Positions 36,396 through 48,022 of a stretch of 64,000 nucleotides of DNA are shown here, one piece after another; positions within the stretch are counted from its first letter, which is position 1, and every line of letters begins with the position of its first letter. This stretch comes from Ochotona curzoniae (Eukaryota; Chordata; Mammalia; Lagomorpha; Ochotonidae), in the NCBI RefSeq assembly GCF_017591425.1, contig NW_024466218.1, positions 16,692,001-16,756,000 of the forward strand, in the 5' to 3' direction. Below the pieces are notes generated by a model. It saw only the letters and a program-made list of their open reading frames with translations, had not been told where the DNA came from and ran no database searches. Made by a program: the position numbers and the translations under genes.

Positions 36396-36489
36396 AAATC
36401 TTTCACATTCTTGTTGGAGTAAATTCATTTAAATTTTGAGTGAATTTCAGCAAGACAAAGTGGAATAAAAAATAATGAAACTCAGTAAG

Positions 36490-37265
36490 AGTGTGAGCTG
36501 GTGCAGCATTTGCTCTTGAATTGCTTTGGTTAGACAACCTCACTGGATTTGGATGGAACCTCAATGCAGTTTTTATTTGTATTTCCCTCTTAGCTAGGGA
36601 GACTCAGCATTTTTCATATGTCTATTAGCCATTTAAATTTGTTATTTCGAAAAATGTTCATTTCTTTCATCGGTTTCTTCCCAGGGTTATTTGCATTGCT
36701 GTTATTGAGTTTCTCAAGGTCTTTGTAAATCCCAGATCTGTAGTCCTCTGTCATTTGTGCGGTGTGCAAAATTTTCTCCCTTCTGTTGGTTGCTTCTTCA
36801 CTTTGTTGATCTTCTCCTTTGCTCTACAAAGACTTCTCAGCTTAATGAAGTCCCATTTGTTTATTTTGGCTTTAACTGCCTGTGTTTTTAGTGACTGTTC
36901 TAAGAATTCTTTCCCGATTCTTACACTTTGGAGATCGTTTCAAATGTTTTCCTCTAATAGTTTGCTGGTTCCTGGGGAAAGATTGAGGTCCTTGATCCAT
37001 TGAGAGCTGAGTTTTGTATGAGGTGACAGGTGGGGGTCTTGCTTCTTACCTCTGCAGGCTGCTGTCCAGTTGTCCCAGTAGCATTTATTGAAGAGACCAG
37101 GTGTTTTTTCTGGTGTATTTTCAGTTCTCTTGTCAAAGATGAGTTGGCTATACGGGTGTAGGCTCCCTTCTTATATTTGTTTTCTGTTCCATTGATTTTC
37201 TTCTGTATTTCTATACCAGTGCCAGACTGTTTTGATGACCATGATACCTAGAAGATCTTCATACT
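36490..37265 (-). mobile_element. L1 ORF2 middle/C-terminal fragment, antisense
   Basis: The antisense of typical L1 ORF2: GTTGGTTGCTTCTTCACTTTG, TTAATGAAGTCCCATTTGTT, TCCATTGAGAGCTGAGTTTT, CATTGATTTTCTTCTGTATT. About 500 bp of ORF2 C-terminus is missing between this part and the 3' UTR at 35645. Same-strand order suggests one element broken by deletion and a SINE. Confidence 0.85.
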
Positions 37266-37269
37266 AAAG

Positions 37270-37612
37270 AATCTGTACATTGGGACTGGCATTGTGACCT
37301 AGTCAAGAGGCTTCCTGTGAAATCAGCACTCCGGACAGGCACTGGATTGTAATCTGGCTGTTCATTTTTTGATCCAGCTCCATAATAAAAGCCTGGGAAA
37401 AGCAGGCAATTTGTTCTGTACCCCAAAACCTAAATGCGAGACCTGAATGAAGCTCCTTGCTTTTGGCTCCCAGCCCCTGGCTTCTGGCTCCAGGCCCCTG
37501 GCTTCCAGCTCCAGGCTCCTGGCTCCTGGTTCCTGGGCCCTGGCTCTTTACCTCTGTCTCTTTACCTCTGTCTCTTTACCTCTGTCTCTCCCTGTCTGTG
37601 TAACTCTGACTT
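37270..37612 (+). repeat. C-SINE, sense, with two internal expansions
   Basis: GGGACTGGCATTGTGACCTAG head, CAGACCTGAATGAAGCTCC-like core, then a (CTGGCTCC)n-like expansion at about 37460-37545 and three copies of TCTTTACCTCTGTC at about 37545-37590. Confidence 0.85.
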
Positions 37613-37986
37613 TAATATCATGTATTTTGTTTTGCTTTCCCATGTCTATTTGAATATATTTACTCTAGTTAAGTTTCTTAAATTACATTTACTATTTTAA
37701 ATTATCAGCGAGAATTTTATCAGTTTAATAGTATTTATTCACAATTTTCTGTTTCCTTTTAAGAGTAGCTTTGTACAATATTTGCTCACCTTTTATCTAT
37801 TTCTAGATATAATATTTTCAATGTTACCAGCTCAAGGTATATTCTTGTGCCAGCTTAGTGAAGTACATATGTTCCTTTAAATTGGATAATATTGGTAAAT
37901 GCGATAGGTGCTGGAGTTGTTGATGTCTTCGATTTCTTTTTGCAACAAAATATTTCATTGTATTCACTTTTTAAAAAGTGTCTTTA
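37613..37986. other. Unclassified AT-rich sequence
   Basis: Nothing recognised. Confidence 0.35.
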
Positions 37987-38320
37987 CTGGGCCCAGCACA
38001 ATAGTGTAGTGGTTATTAAAGTCCTCACTTTGCATGTGCCAGGATCCCATATGGGTGCCAGTTTTAATCCTGGCGGCTCTACTTCCCATGCCACTCCCTG
38101 CTTGTGGTCTGAGAAAGCAGTCCAGGATGGTCCAAGGTCTTGGGACCCTGCACTGGCATGGGAGACACAGAAGAGCTCCTGGCTTTGGATTGGCTTAGCT
38201 CCAGCCATTGTACTCACTTGGGGAGTGAGCCATCAGACGGAAGATCTTCCTCTCTGTCTCTCCTCCTCTCTGTATATTCGCCTTTCCAATAAAATAAAAT
38301 AAATCTTTAAAAAAATTATT
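37987..38320 (+). repeat. C-SINE, full length, sense
   Basis: GGGCCCAGCACAATAGTGTAG head, CCAGGATCCCATATGGGTGCC, GGTCCAAGGTCTTGGGACCC and AATAAAATAAAATAAATC tail. Confidence 0.92.
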
Positions 38321-38536
38321 TAAAAAACAGTGTCTTTACTGTCATGTATCTGGAGATGAACTGTCCTTGTATATCTTCCTGCTCACTGCTCACTCAGTGT
38401 TTTGAAACAGACTTCTATGTAATATTAATTCAATTTTCAGAATTTTTATGATGGGTATTCGATTTTCTCCTCAGGGTTGTTTCCCCTGTATTTTATAAGT
38501 AATTCTTGCTCCTTTTTTAGCTTAGAATATACCACC

Positions 38537-38860
38537 TTGGGCCTGGCCCAGTAGCCTAGTGGCCGAAGTCCTCATAGTGCATATACCAGGATCCACATGG
38601 ACACAGATTCACGTCCAGGCTGCCCCACTTCCTATCCAGCTCCCTGATTGTGCCCTTGGGAAGCAGAAGAGGACTGGCCAAATCCCTTGGACCCTGCAAC
38701 CACCTGGGAGACCCAGAAGAAGCTCCTGGTCCCTGCATTGGCATTGGCTCAGCTCTGGCCATTGCAGCCACTTGGGGAGTGAACCAGCAGATGGAAGATC
38801 ATCCTCTCTGTCTCTCCTCCTCTCTATCTTATTTTCCAGTACAAATTTTTAAAAACGCCA
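38537..38860 (+). repeat. C-SINE, full length, sense
   Basis: GGGCCTGGCCCAGTAGCCTAG head, ACTTCCTATCCAGCTCCCTG and GGGGAGTGAACCAGCAGATG. Confidence 0.92.
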
Positions 38861-41800
38861 TAAAAAAAGAATATACTCTGTTTCCAAAACATAGACTGCC
38901 AAGGCCACAGAAATTCCCTTGAAATTGTCTTATTTATCTAAGGAGGAAATTTGAAGTTGTTAGTGTGTAGCATATCTGATTTTATTTGCATGACTCGTTA
39001 GTATGTTGGTTATTGGAAAGTATATATGGGGAAATTGATTGAAGATGCCAACAAGATTGTCCTATTTATTTTACTCTGAATTTGTTACTAATTCTTTCTT
39101 ACACATTAAATTGTAAAGGTGCAAGTGTAGGTCTTGGAAATTGGATGCTAGATATGAGGTTGTTTTTTCTTACTGCCCTAAGCATGATATATTAAATTTA
39201 TCTTCAAAATTATATGTGTGCATTTAATCATTACAGGTAATGCCTGGGATTTTTCTGTATGTGATAAGGCAGCAGGCGATGCAAGGAGGAGTGAAACCTT
39301 TGTGGGTGGGAAGCACTTGCACAAAGGGTGTAGGGTGAGAAGTATTAGCATGCTCCTGAATCAGCATTGCAAAATACATGAAAAATGTTTCAATTTATTT
39401 AAATAAAACAGTTGAAAATGTAAAGATAAAGATAGGCTCTCACTCAATCACAATTTGTTCAAGGGCTACCAATGCAATAGATGAAGTTTATGTGCTTTAG
39501 ACTTCCGGAATAATAAAACATATGAAATTGCTACTACAGGGCCAGGGTGGCAATGGTGGAAGCTCAGGTATTCGAGTGCCATGCATGCATGCATAGGTAC
39601 GGGGGTTAGTAATGTAAAAACATATACTGAAATAAATAGAGATCTAAAGGGAAAGAGTTTTGCAGCGTTGTCTGAAAAAGAATTCACCTATACAGGAGGC
39701 AAAATGTCTTACCAAAAAAGCTTTCATTTCCTTTAGTGCAAATATTTATTTTTTTACTTATTCCATGGTGCACCACAGAGGAGGGTTTTGTTAAGAGGCT
39801 CTTTTTATTTTCAGCCACTGGTTCTCCCATTTTAAGGCATCCAGATTCTCACATTGATTCTTTAGGACATACTAGCACAAAGTGAATGGGGAGAATTCAG
39901 AGGATCTCAGGAGATGATGTTAAACTGTAACAATAGTCCATCCTGATGTATCCACATTCTGTCACTAGAAATCAGTTAGCCCCCTTCTTCTAAATGCTTG
40001 AGGCTGATATTTTCTTTCAGAAGCAAAAAATGACTGATTTTGATGAAAATACAGCATGTTTTAGCACATATGAGAAAAACATAAAAAAAGAATGTGAAAA
40101 TGTTAAGAAACAGAAATTGTCTTCTCTCAAAAAAAAGAAGAGTAATGCTTCTCTGAAAAATTAGGTTGCATCCACATTATCCTGTATCTTGTTATAATCG
40201 ATGAAAAATTCTTATACAGAATTTTAATTTTTGTTGAACATTTTAACTGATTATCATAAGAAACTATGTATTTAAAATTTTCAGATTGTGACAACTGATA
40301 TGCTGGAATCCTATGTACAATTTGAGAGCATTTAAAATTATCTGAAATATATATATGTGATATCATGAACAAATTTTTTTAGGAGACTGATTATATAGCA
40401 TTCATGAAAAACTGGGAAAAGAAATAGGAAATTGTTTTTTTCCCATTCTTTACACAAAAATGCTTGTACTTATGTGCCCCCACTACCATTTACTGGCTTT
40501 AAGAATACCAAAAAATATGCAAACTATTTAAAGAAGACATTCAATCATGAAATAACATCACCCATTGCAATCTTAATAAAAATGATTAATGATAAAAATA
40601 AAGAATATTTGGCCTAGTCAATTTACTTGTTTTCCTGTTGCCAGATTTACTAGAGGTACTGACTAGCTCTGGAATGGCTAACAAGAATAGTTTCCAGCAC
40701 TACAGAAATGAACACTTGCTTAATGTTTAGCTATAGATATGATTCGTACATTCTTAATAGATTCTGCATCAAAGACTCTTGTACTCCAATAGTGTTACAG
40801 TATTAACATATGTTATGTAAATGTAGTACTTCCAAGGACTTTATAAAATATTCATCAGTTACATATGACTAATAATGACCAAATGCCACTTAAATGTTCA
40901 TATAACAGTAGAGGAGAGGGAATAAAAATAATCACTTTTTCAAACAAAAACCATTTTGTTTCAATTTCCCTTGTTAATGCATATGTTTTTATTTTAATTT
41001 CCACTTCATCATTCAGATATTCTCATAACTTGCTATTTCATTGTGAAGTTAAATTTAAATCAACTACTCCTCATTTTGCATAATTTGGTATTAAACCATT
41101 AAATTTGTCTCCCTGAAAAATCTGACAACATTACATATTGCTCCCCTTGGAATGGCAATGGTATTTGACTAGAGGCAGACTGTCCATTATGAAATATATA
41201 GAAATCTAAATAAAGTAGTTATTTTTTACAAAACCATAAGCAACAAGATTAAAATACTGCAGAAAATCACATCAGTCATTGTTAATTCTACTTCCATCCT
41301 TCCCTCCAAAATGAATTTTATATCTGCGGAAAGTACTAAATTGAAGAACTTTGGACCTTAATATAATCTAATAGTATGGAGACAAACATTGGGAAGTCAT
41401 TGCCTTCCGTTTTAAAAAACATTTATATATTTGCTTTTTGTAAGATGTGGGAAAAGCTACTTAAGTCTCTATTTTAATTTTTCTAGTCTGTAAAAAGAGA
41501 TAAAGGAGAAAAAGTCACCCTGCTGCTTTGTTGGTCATCATGATCCACCTAAGGGCTGATTCTTTAATCTCTAACTTTAAAAACTTATTATAGCCAACCC
41601 ACTTCGGCCAAGCAGGACTCCATGCACATTCCCCTACTTACATACCATGCTCTTCCAGGAGAAGAACCCCCCCAGGAGCTGTGCCCTGTGCCCATCCTGG
41701 ACTGCTTTTGACCATTTAGTTGTGACATTTACTCTCTGACCTCTTTCAGATTGTTACACCTCGTGACCCTGTTGGAAGGCTTTACCTTAGCTTTGAATTT

Positions 41801-42423
41801 AAATTGAAATCCTTTTCTCCTCACAGACATTTTCCATGATCCTTGTTGACATTCATTCTTTCATCCATATAAGATAAGGAATGATCATTTGTTGCAGAAT
41901 TTAAGTTGCTTGCATCTCATGTCAGAGTATTCAGATTGACACCAGGCTGGAGCTCTGGATTCCGTAGTGTTATTCTTGCAGACCCAGGCTGGCAATGGTG
42001 GAGGCTCAAGTATTCCATCCACTCACAGGGAAGTTCAAGAGCCTGGATGCCAGCCTCATCTGTTTTGGTAGTGAATCAGTGTATGAATAGCTCTCTGTTT
42101 CTCCAGTGAATATCTGAACTGTGTGGTACCCAGAAAAGAACACTGAGTCAGAAACTGGGTAAGAGATAGATACTCTCAGCCTGTTGTAAGATTCCTTTCC
42201 TTTATGTTAATTCATTTAAAATATGGAAGAGGCTCTCCTTTGTTTTCTTTAGCTGAAATACAAATTCAAAAGTTTGATAAAATTAACTTTTAAAAACATA
42301 TTCAGAACTGGTTGCTTGGTGCCTTCTAACTCCAAAGCATAAATCAGCACATTTAAATCTGGATGCATAAAGCTCTGTATTCCAGGCAAATATTGATGCC
42401 TTGCTTCTAAAAGTTAAACTTTC
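38861..42423. other. SINE-free AT-rich stretch
   Basis: About 3.6 kb without recognised repeats. The segment 41560-41830 is less AT-rich and unassigned. No exon called. Confidence 0.4.
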
Positions 42424-42740
42424 AGGGCCTGGCATGCTTACCAACTGGCCAAAGTCCTCACCTTGAATATACCAGGATCCCAAAGGACACCAATTCTAAT
42501 CCCGGCAGCCCTCCTTCCCATCCAGCTCCCTGCTTGTGGCCTGGGCAGTGAGGACAGCCTGAAGTCTTGGGACCCAGCACCCGTGGGGGAGACCTAGAAG
42601 AATCTTCTGGCTCCTGGCTTTGGATTGTGCAACTCTAGCCATTGCAGATGCTTGGGGAGTTAATCATCAAACGTAAGAGCTTCCTCTCTATCTCTCCTCT
42701 CTGTATATCTGACTTTGCAGTAAAAATAAGTAAATCTTTT
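42424..42740 (+). repeat. C-SINE, full length, sense
   Basis: GGGCCTGGCATGCTTACC head, CCAGCTCCCTGCTTGTGGCC and AGTAAAAATAAGTAAATC tail. Confidence 0.9.
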
Positions 42741-42994
42741 TTTTAACTATGTCAATTAACTTCATGATGTTGCAAATTTCCATGTTTCTTCCTGTTATTG
42801 AAGTTGTGTAGTGACTTTTCACTGGAGGGGATGATATTCTGCCAGCTCTACTTTCAGACCAAGGACAGTCTCTCAATGAAACTGTCGAATTTATCTTGAC
42901 AATAAGACGCTGGACTCTCTGCATGGTCTATGCCCACAATGAAAGAATCATGACTGGTTATGAACTGTACAACTGTAACAATATGGAAGAATTT
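42741..42994 (+). mobile_element. Probable L1 3' UTR remnant, 5' side of a SINE insertion
   Basis: AGAATCATGACTGGTTATGAAC leads to CAATATGGAAGAATTT, the SINE target site, and the same L1 tail resumes at 43332. Confidence 0.45.
42979..42994 (+). repeat. Left target-site duplication of SINE 1
   Basis: CAATATGGAAGAATTT, repeated on the other side at 43332-43347. Confidence 0.9.
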
Positions 42995-43331
42995 TTTTAA
43001 GATTTATTTTTATTATTATTTTTATTATTTTTTTATTGGAAAGGCGGATATACAGAGAGGAGAGACAGAGAGGAAGATCTTCCGTCCAATGATTCACTCC
43101 CCAAGTGAGCGCAACGGCCGATGCTATGCCGATCCGAAGCCAGGAGCCTCTTCTGGGTCTCCCACGCGGGTGCAGGTTCCCAGAGCTTTGGGCTGTCCTC
43201 GACTGCTTTCCCAGGCCACAGGCAGGGAGCTGGAAGGGAAGCTGGGCTGCCGGGATTAGAACCAGCGCCCATATGGGATCCCGGGCGTGCAAGGCGAGGA
43301 CCTTTAACCACTTGCGCCACCGCGCCAGACC
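42995..43331 (-). repeat. Young C-SINE 1 of the duplicated cluster, antisense
   Basis: Intact internal promoter on the minus strand: box A-like TGGCGCAAGTGG and box B-like GGTTCTAATCC. The tail has an extended TTTTTATTATT array. Confidence 0.95.
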
Positions 43332-43440
43332 CAATATGGAAGAATTTAATATGGGAAGAGGGCTTGGGGAGGGGTTGGGGGAATCCCAGAGCCTATAAAC
43401 TGTGTCATAAAATGAAATAATAACAATAACAACAATAATA
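43332..43440 (+). mobile_element. L1 3' UTR end, sense (spacer copy 1)
   Basis: GGGGGAATCCCAGAGCCTAT and CATAAAATGAAATAATAACA match, in sense, the antisense 3' end at 3940-4000, finishing in an A-rich AATAAT tail. Confidence 0.75.
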
Positions 43441-43444
43441 ATAG

Positions 43445-43705
43445 AAGAGCTGGTATGTGAAGTTACAGCCTTTCACACCAGCATCCCATTGGAGAATCAG
43501 TTCAGGTCCTGGCTGCTTGACTTCTGATCCTGCTCCCTGCTAACAGCCTGGGAAAAATAGCACAAGATTGTCCAACTGCTTGGGCCTTTGCAACTGACAT
43601 GGGAGACCTGAATGAAACATCTTGCTTTGGCCTGGCACATCAGCCAATGGATGAAGATCTTTTCTATATCTCCCTCTAATTCTGACTTTCAAAATAAATA
43701 TATAA
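43445..43705 (+). repeat. Older C-SINE, sense (spacer copy 1)
   Basis: ACACCAGCATCCCATTGG, AACAGCCTGGGAAAAATAGC, GGGAGACCTGAATGAAAC and TTTCAAAATAAATATATAAAT tail. Confidence 0.75.
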
Positions 43706-43806
43706 ATGCAAATTCTAACACCCAGCAATGTCTGAATGACACATGCTAAAGTTTGATAAGCTGAGGAATCAACTTTCTTGTGTTTTCTTTCAGGATATCT
43801 AGTTTT

Positions 43807-44132
43807 TTTAAAAGATTTATTTTTATTATTTTTTCATTGGAAAGGCGGATATACAGAGAGGAGAGACAGAGAGGAAGATCTTCCGTCCAATGATTCACTC
43901 CCCAAGTGAGCGCAACGGCCGATGCTATGCTGATCCGAAGCCAGGAGCCTCTTCTGGGTCTCCCACGCGGGTGCAGGTTCCCAAAGCTTTGGGCTGTCCT
44001 CGACTGCTTTCCCAGGCCACAGGCAGGGAGCTGGAAGGGAAGCTGGGCTGCCGGGATTAGAACCGGCGCCCATATGGGATCCCGGGCGTGCAAGGCGAGG
44101 ACCTTTAACCACTTGCGCCACCGCGCCAGACC
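43807..44132 (-). repeat. Hybrid C-SINE 2 made by unequal crossing-over, antisense
   Basis: Left flank AGGATATCTAGTTTT (43792-43806) belongs to SINE 3; right flank CAATATGGAAGAATTT (44133-44148) belongs to SINE 1. The tail up to 43835 matches SINE 3 and positions from 43889 match SINE 1. Confidence 0.92.
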
Positions 44133-44241
44133 CAATATGGAAGAATTTAATATGGGAAGAGGGCTTGGGGAGGGGTTGGGGGAATCCCAGAGCCTATAAA
44201 CTGTGTCATAAAATGAAATAATAACAATAACAACAATAATA
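44133..44241 (+). mobile_element. L1 3' UTR end, sense (spacer copy 2)
   Basis: Duplicate of 43332-43440 at +801. Confidence 0.75.
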
Positions 44242-44245
44242 ATAG

Positions 44246-44506
44246 AAGAGCTGGTATGTGAAGTTACAGCCTTTCACACCAGCATCCCATTGGAGAATCA
44301 GTTCAGGTCCTGGCTGCTTGACTTCTGATCCTGCTCCCTGCTAACAGCCTGGGAAAAATAGCACAAGATTGTCCAACTGCTTGGGCCTTTGCAACTGACA
44401 TGGGAGACCTGAATGAAACATCTTGCTTTGGCCTGGCACATCAGCCAATGGATGAAGATCTTTTCTATATCTCCCTCTAATTCTGACTTTCAAAATAAAT
44501 GTATAA
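44246..44506 (+). repeat. Older C-SINE, sense (spacer copy 2)
   Basis: Duplicate of 43445-43705 at +801, differing at 44501. Confidence 0.75.
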
Positions 44507-44607
44507 ATGCAAATTCTAACACCCAGCAATGTCTGAATGACACATGCTAAAGTTTGATAAGCTGAGGAATCAACTTTCTTGTGTTTTCTTTCAGGATATC
44601 TAGTTTT

Positions 44608-44936
44608 TTTAAAAGATTTATTTTTATTATTTTTTCATTGGAAAGGCGGATATACAGAGAGGAGAGACAGAGAGGAAGATCTTCCGTCCGATGATTCGCT
44701 CCCCAAGTGAGCGCAACGGGCCGATACTATGCCGATCCGAAGCCAGGAACCTCTTCCGGGTCTCCCACGCGGGTGCAGGGTCCCAAAGCCTTGGGCCGTC
44801 CTCGACTGCTTTCCCAGGCCACAGGCAGGGAGCTGGAAGGGAAGCTGGGCTGCAGGGATTAGAACCGGCGCCCATATGGGATCCCGGGCGTGCAAGGCGA
44901 GGACCTTTAACCACTTGCGCCACCGTGCCGGGCCCC
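44608..44936 (-). repeat. Young C-SINE 3 of the cluster, antisense
   Basis: Flanked by perfect direct repeats AGGATATCTAGTTTT at 44593-44607 and 44937-44951, marking an ordinary insertion. Head end CACCGTGCCGGGCCCC. Confidence 0.95.
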
Positions 44937-44951
44937 AGGATATCTAGTTTT

Positions 44952-45630
44952 ATACGTGTGTTTCTATAAGTGTTTTCAAATTCTTTTTGGGAACAGGTAT
45001 GGTGCATAAAGTACACATTTAAAAAATCATAATCTATAAATACCTCCACCAGTTAGAATAGCTTTTGTCAAATTTGCATGGTAAATTCAGTGAAGAAAAT
45101 TACTACTGAAATAGTCTGGCAGAAAACCTAATGAGTTGGTTAACTCAGCTGTCTTAATTTGATGGGCCCTCCTAGCATCATATAGTCTAACTTTAGTCAT
45201 CCATTTCTGTGTAGATCCATTAAGGTGCCACCTAATTCCTCAACACCCCTGGGGAAGGAGGTGGGAGACCTCCTAAAGTTCTTGCTACTGCTTAACCAGC
45301 TCTGTGCCTTTGCAGACACAGATCTATCTGTGGTTTGGGTCTCTCTCTGTATCTTGTGACTTCAGTACATCAAGAGTTGATAGTACTTATAATTACCAAA
45401 GGCAAAATTACATGAATACAACTTTATCCCATTCAGCAGTAATAAAATATTACCTCTAATTACTATTCTTCCTCCTAGCAGAGAATGAAGACAGACAAGA
45501 AGATAATACTAAAGTATTGGATGTTTCCTTAATGGAAGATATAGTTTGATAAGGCATGCTGAGAAATTTTTTCTAACTCATTTTGGTTTTTATGCTCTCC
45601 ACATTTTGTCAGTTGCACAATGTAACTACT
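44952..45630. other. Unclassified sequence
   Basis: The segment 45120-45370 has weak C-SINE-like phrases (GCAGACACAGATCTATCTG) but I would not insist on it. Confidence 0.3.
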
Positions 45631-45635
45631 TAGTC

Positions 45636-45996
45636 TAGATGTTAAGATGCCAAATGTTAATATCAGACTGCTGGGGTTTTGTATGTGGACATTGTGACTC
45701 TAGAAAGTCAACAAGCATGGGGTTACAACTGATAGGATGACATTTGTATGAGGACAACTGAATGGATACCATTTGTATAACTAAATGGATATCATTTGAA
45801 TGAGAACAACTGGGGTAGAAGGCATGTGAATGAGAACACTTGGTGGGATATGCTAAACAAGAGTTCCAAACAAGCGTATGGAAAGAGCTGATGGGTTCTA
45901 TGGATAAGCTCAATACCTCTTCCCTTATCCTATGTGCCCCTCGCTCTGTAAAAGCCTGATGCCACTAATAAACTTTAACTATTGACCATCAAAAAA
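45636..45996 (+). mobile_element. Possible solo LTR of an old endogenous retrovirus
   Basis: CTCGCTCTGTAAAAGCCTGATG, then AATAAACTTTAACTATTGACC, has the layout of an LTR polyadenylation region. Degenerate units of about 36 bp around CATTTGTATGAGGACAACTG fill 45735-45850. No internal viral genes are present. Ends and target duplication were not established; it could equally be an unrelated repeat. Confidence 0.35.
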
Positions 45997-46040
45997 AGCT
46001 AAACTTTCAAACTAGTTATCATTTTCTTAAAATTAAGAAA

Positions 46041-46262
46041 CTAATACCCACATGGGATCCTGGCAGTTGCAGGGTGAGGATTCAAAACCTAAGCCATCAC
46101 ACCGGGCCCTCTTGTTAATGTATTTTACAAAGTGAACATTTACTCTCCATCATTGTTCATACCTACAATGTCAGGACACACTTAAATAGTGTAATGATGG
46201 GTTTAAAATGGCTTATGAAGGACTATACTATTGTAATGTTATAGAGAAATCAGTCGGGGGCG
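46041..46262. mobile_element. SINE-head/L1-tail composite, copy 1
   Basis: Antisense C-SINE head ending ACCGGGCCC passes directly into TCTTGTTAATG and L1 3' UTR-like sense sequence, the same junction as at 49380. The 3' end is broken off. Confidence 0.7.
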
Positions 46263-47104
46263 TTTAGCATGTGCTGGTCATCTGTCAGAGTATGAATAAA
46301 AGAATATGAAGAATTTACTAGACACAACACACTTCTTTGCAATAACTCTTCAACTCAAAGGAACATGAACTGCATTGTCTTGTAAATAACTTGCAAGCCT
46401 AGAAATCCAAAATGCCAAAATAAATGTTTAATTTTGATTTTTGAGCATATATTATAATACTCTTCTATCACTTCTGTCCAACTACCTGTCCACCCCTTTC
46501 AAGCTACCTGTTCCTTCTAACTCTGTTTTTTACCCTCTGGTTTTCTCTTTGTAAGGTGCTTTGAATTACTGCAGGCTTACTCATATCCGGCAGGACCTAA
46601 AGCCAGGCAGGATGCCCGAGAGCCTCCAGAAGTTTAACAAGGCAAGATAATCATTATCTCAGTAAGTTAAAATTCTGTATTTTTGATATGATTTTTCTTC
46701 TATTCATTCATAACTAATAAATGATGATGAACTCTTTTCCTTGGAAAAAGTCAGTCTTTAATTATTGCCTTGCATTTTATTGCACATATAATTAAAAAGT
46801 TGAATAATATCATTGATATGTGTGTGAAAGGTCGGAACCTAAATCATTACAAAAAAGTGGATGCCATGAGTAATTTAATTAGAATTATACACAGTACAAA
46901 AGCTAAGAAAATTAGGTTATTAATTAGATTTGCATTTATTCTAATATCCATTATGATTTATATTGTATATAAAATCCAATTTGAAAATAGATGATAAATA
47001 TATATAACTCCAGTTTTCTCAGTTCATGTAATTTCTCACAGAAGAATCTCTGCCTTACTGGGATGATTAGACCAAACTCCCTGGTCTAATGCTCAAAAAT
47101 TATT
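46263..47104. other. Unclassified AT-rich sequence
   Basis: A 74-codon ORF at 46770-46994 is AT-biased and featureless. Confidence 0.35.
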
Positions 47105-47328
47105 TCCAAGGCTCGGTGTGCCTAAATCCTTGCCATACACGTGCCAGGATCCAATATAATGCTGGTTTGTGTCCTAGCTGCTCCACTTCCCATTCAGCTC
47201 CCTGCTTGTGGCCTGGGAAGGCAGTACAGCATGGCTCAAAGCCTTGGGATACTGCACTCACATGGTGACATTCCAGAAGCTCCTGGCTTTGGATGGGCTC
47301 AGTTTCAGCTGTTGCAGCTGCTTGGTCT
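47105..47328 (+). repeat. C-SINE, 3'-truncated, sense
   Basis: CTCGGTGTGCCTAAATCC head, CAGCTCCCTGCTTGTGGCC, and it stops after GTTGCAGCTGCTTGG, lacking the waist and tail. Confidence 0.8.
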
Positions 47329-47794
47329 TTTCTATCTTGTTCCTTGGAACACCGTTGCATTTTTCTTAGCAGTGTCTTCCATATGTTCATTTCCTTCCTC
47401 CTCATAACTCAATCTGCATCATTACCTAATTCTCTGGACCTAGTTTACTCTCACCACAGATAAACTATTTGTGTCTCAAGCATCCTGGCATGGTGAGAGT
47501 GAAAGAGGCAGGAATAAGCAAGAGGTAAAACACATCTTGCCAACTGGTGAAGGCACAGTGCATATTTGGTCAAGTCTCAGTAATACTTTTAAAAGATACT
47601 ATTGTTTTTGGACAATTAAATGATACACAGAGAAATTTGAAATGCAAAATGGGAGAGGAGACACAGAGAGAGAAAGAGAGAGAGAGGAGAAAAATGTTCT
47701 AGCTCTTCCAACTACTTAGCTAGTTCTTCGCTATCCAAATTTGTGTTCTTCCTGTTAACTATGGCTATGATATTCTTAACATAGATGTAGACCT
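47329..47794. other. Unclassified sequence with a GA-rich run
   Basis: GAGAG run near 47670-47690, perhaps the waist of another old SINE. Confidence 0.35.
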
Positions 47795-48022
47795 CTCTTC
47801 CAGCTCCCTGCTTGTGGCCTGGGAAAGCAGTAGAGAATGGGCCAAAGTCTTGGGATCCTGCAGCCACGTAGGAGACCTGGAAGACCCTCCTGGCTTTGGG
47901 TCAGCTCAGCTCCAGCTGCTGTAGCCACTTGGGGAGTAAGCCAGTGAGTGGGAGAACTTTTTCTCTGTAACTCCTTCTCTCTGTAAGTTTGCCTTTCTAA
48001 TAAAAATAAATAACTCTTAAAA
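47795..48022 (+). repeat. C-SINE, 5'-truncated, sense
   Basis: Starts inside CCAGCTCCCTGCTTGTGGCC and runs to TAATAAAAATAAATAACTC. Confidence 0.88.

Larger units (their letters stand above)
43034..44635 (+). repeat. 801-bp tandem segmental duplication
   Basis: Every landmark recurs at +801, for example CAATATGGAAGAATTT at 43332 and 44133 and AGGATATCTAGTTTT at 43792 and 44593. I counted about four differences; one is A at 43700 versus G at 44501. Confidence 0.95.

Noticed and set aside
42995..43331. Functional tRNA gene
   Set aside because: The box A and box B motifs belong to the tRNA-derived SINE head; no complete cloverleaf fits.
42948..44135. Several 95-129-codon ORFs in the SINE cluster
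   Set aside because: Translations of young C-SINEs (ARPGSHMGAGSNPGSPASLP and similar), repeated at each copy.
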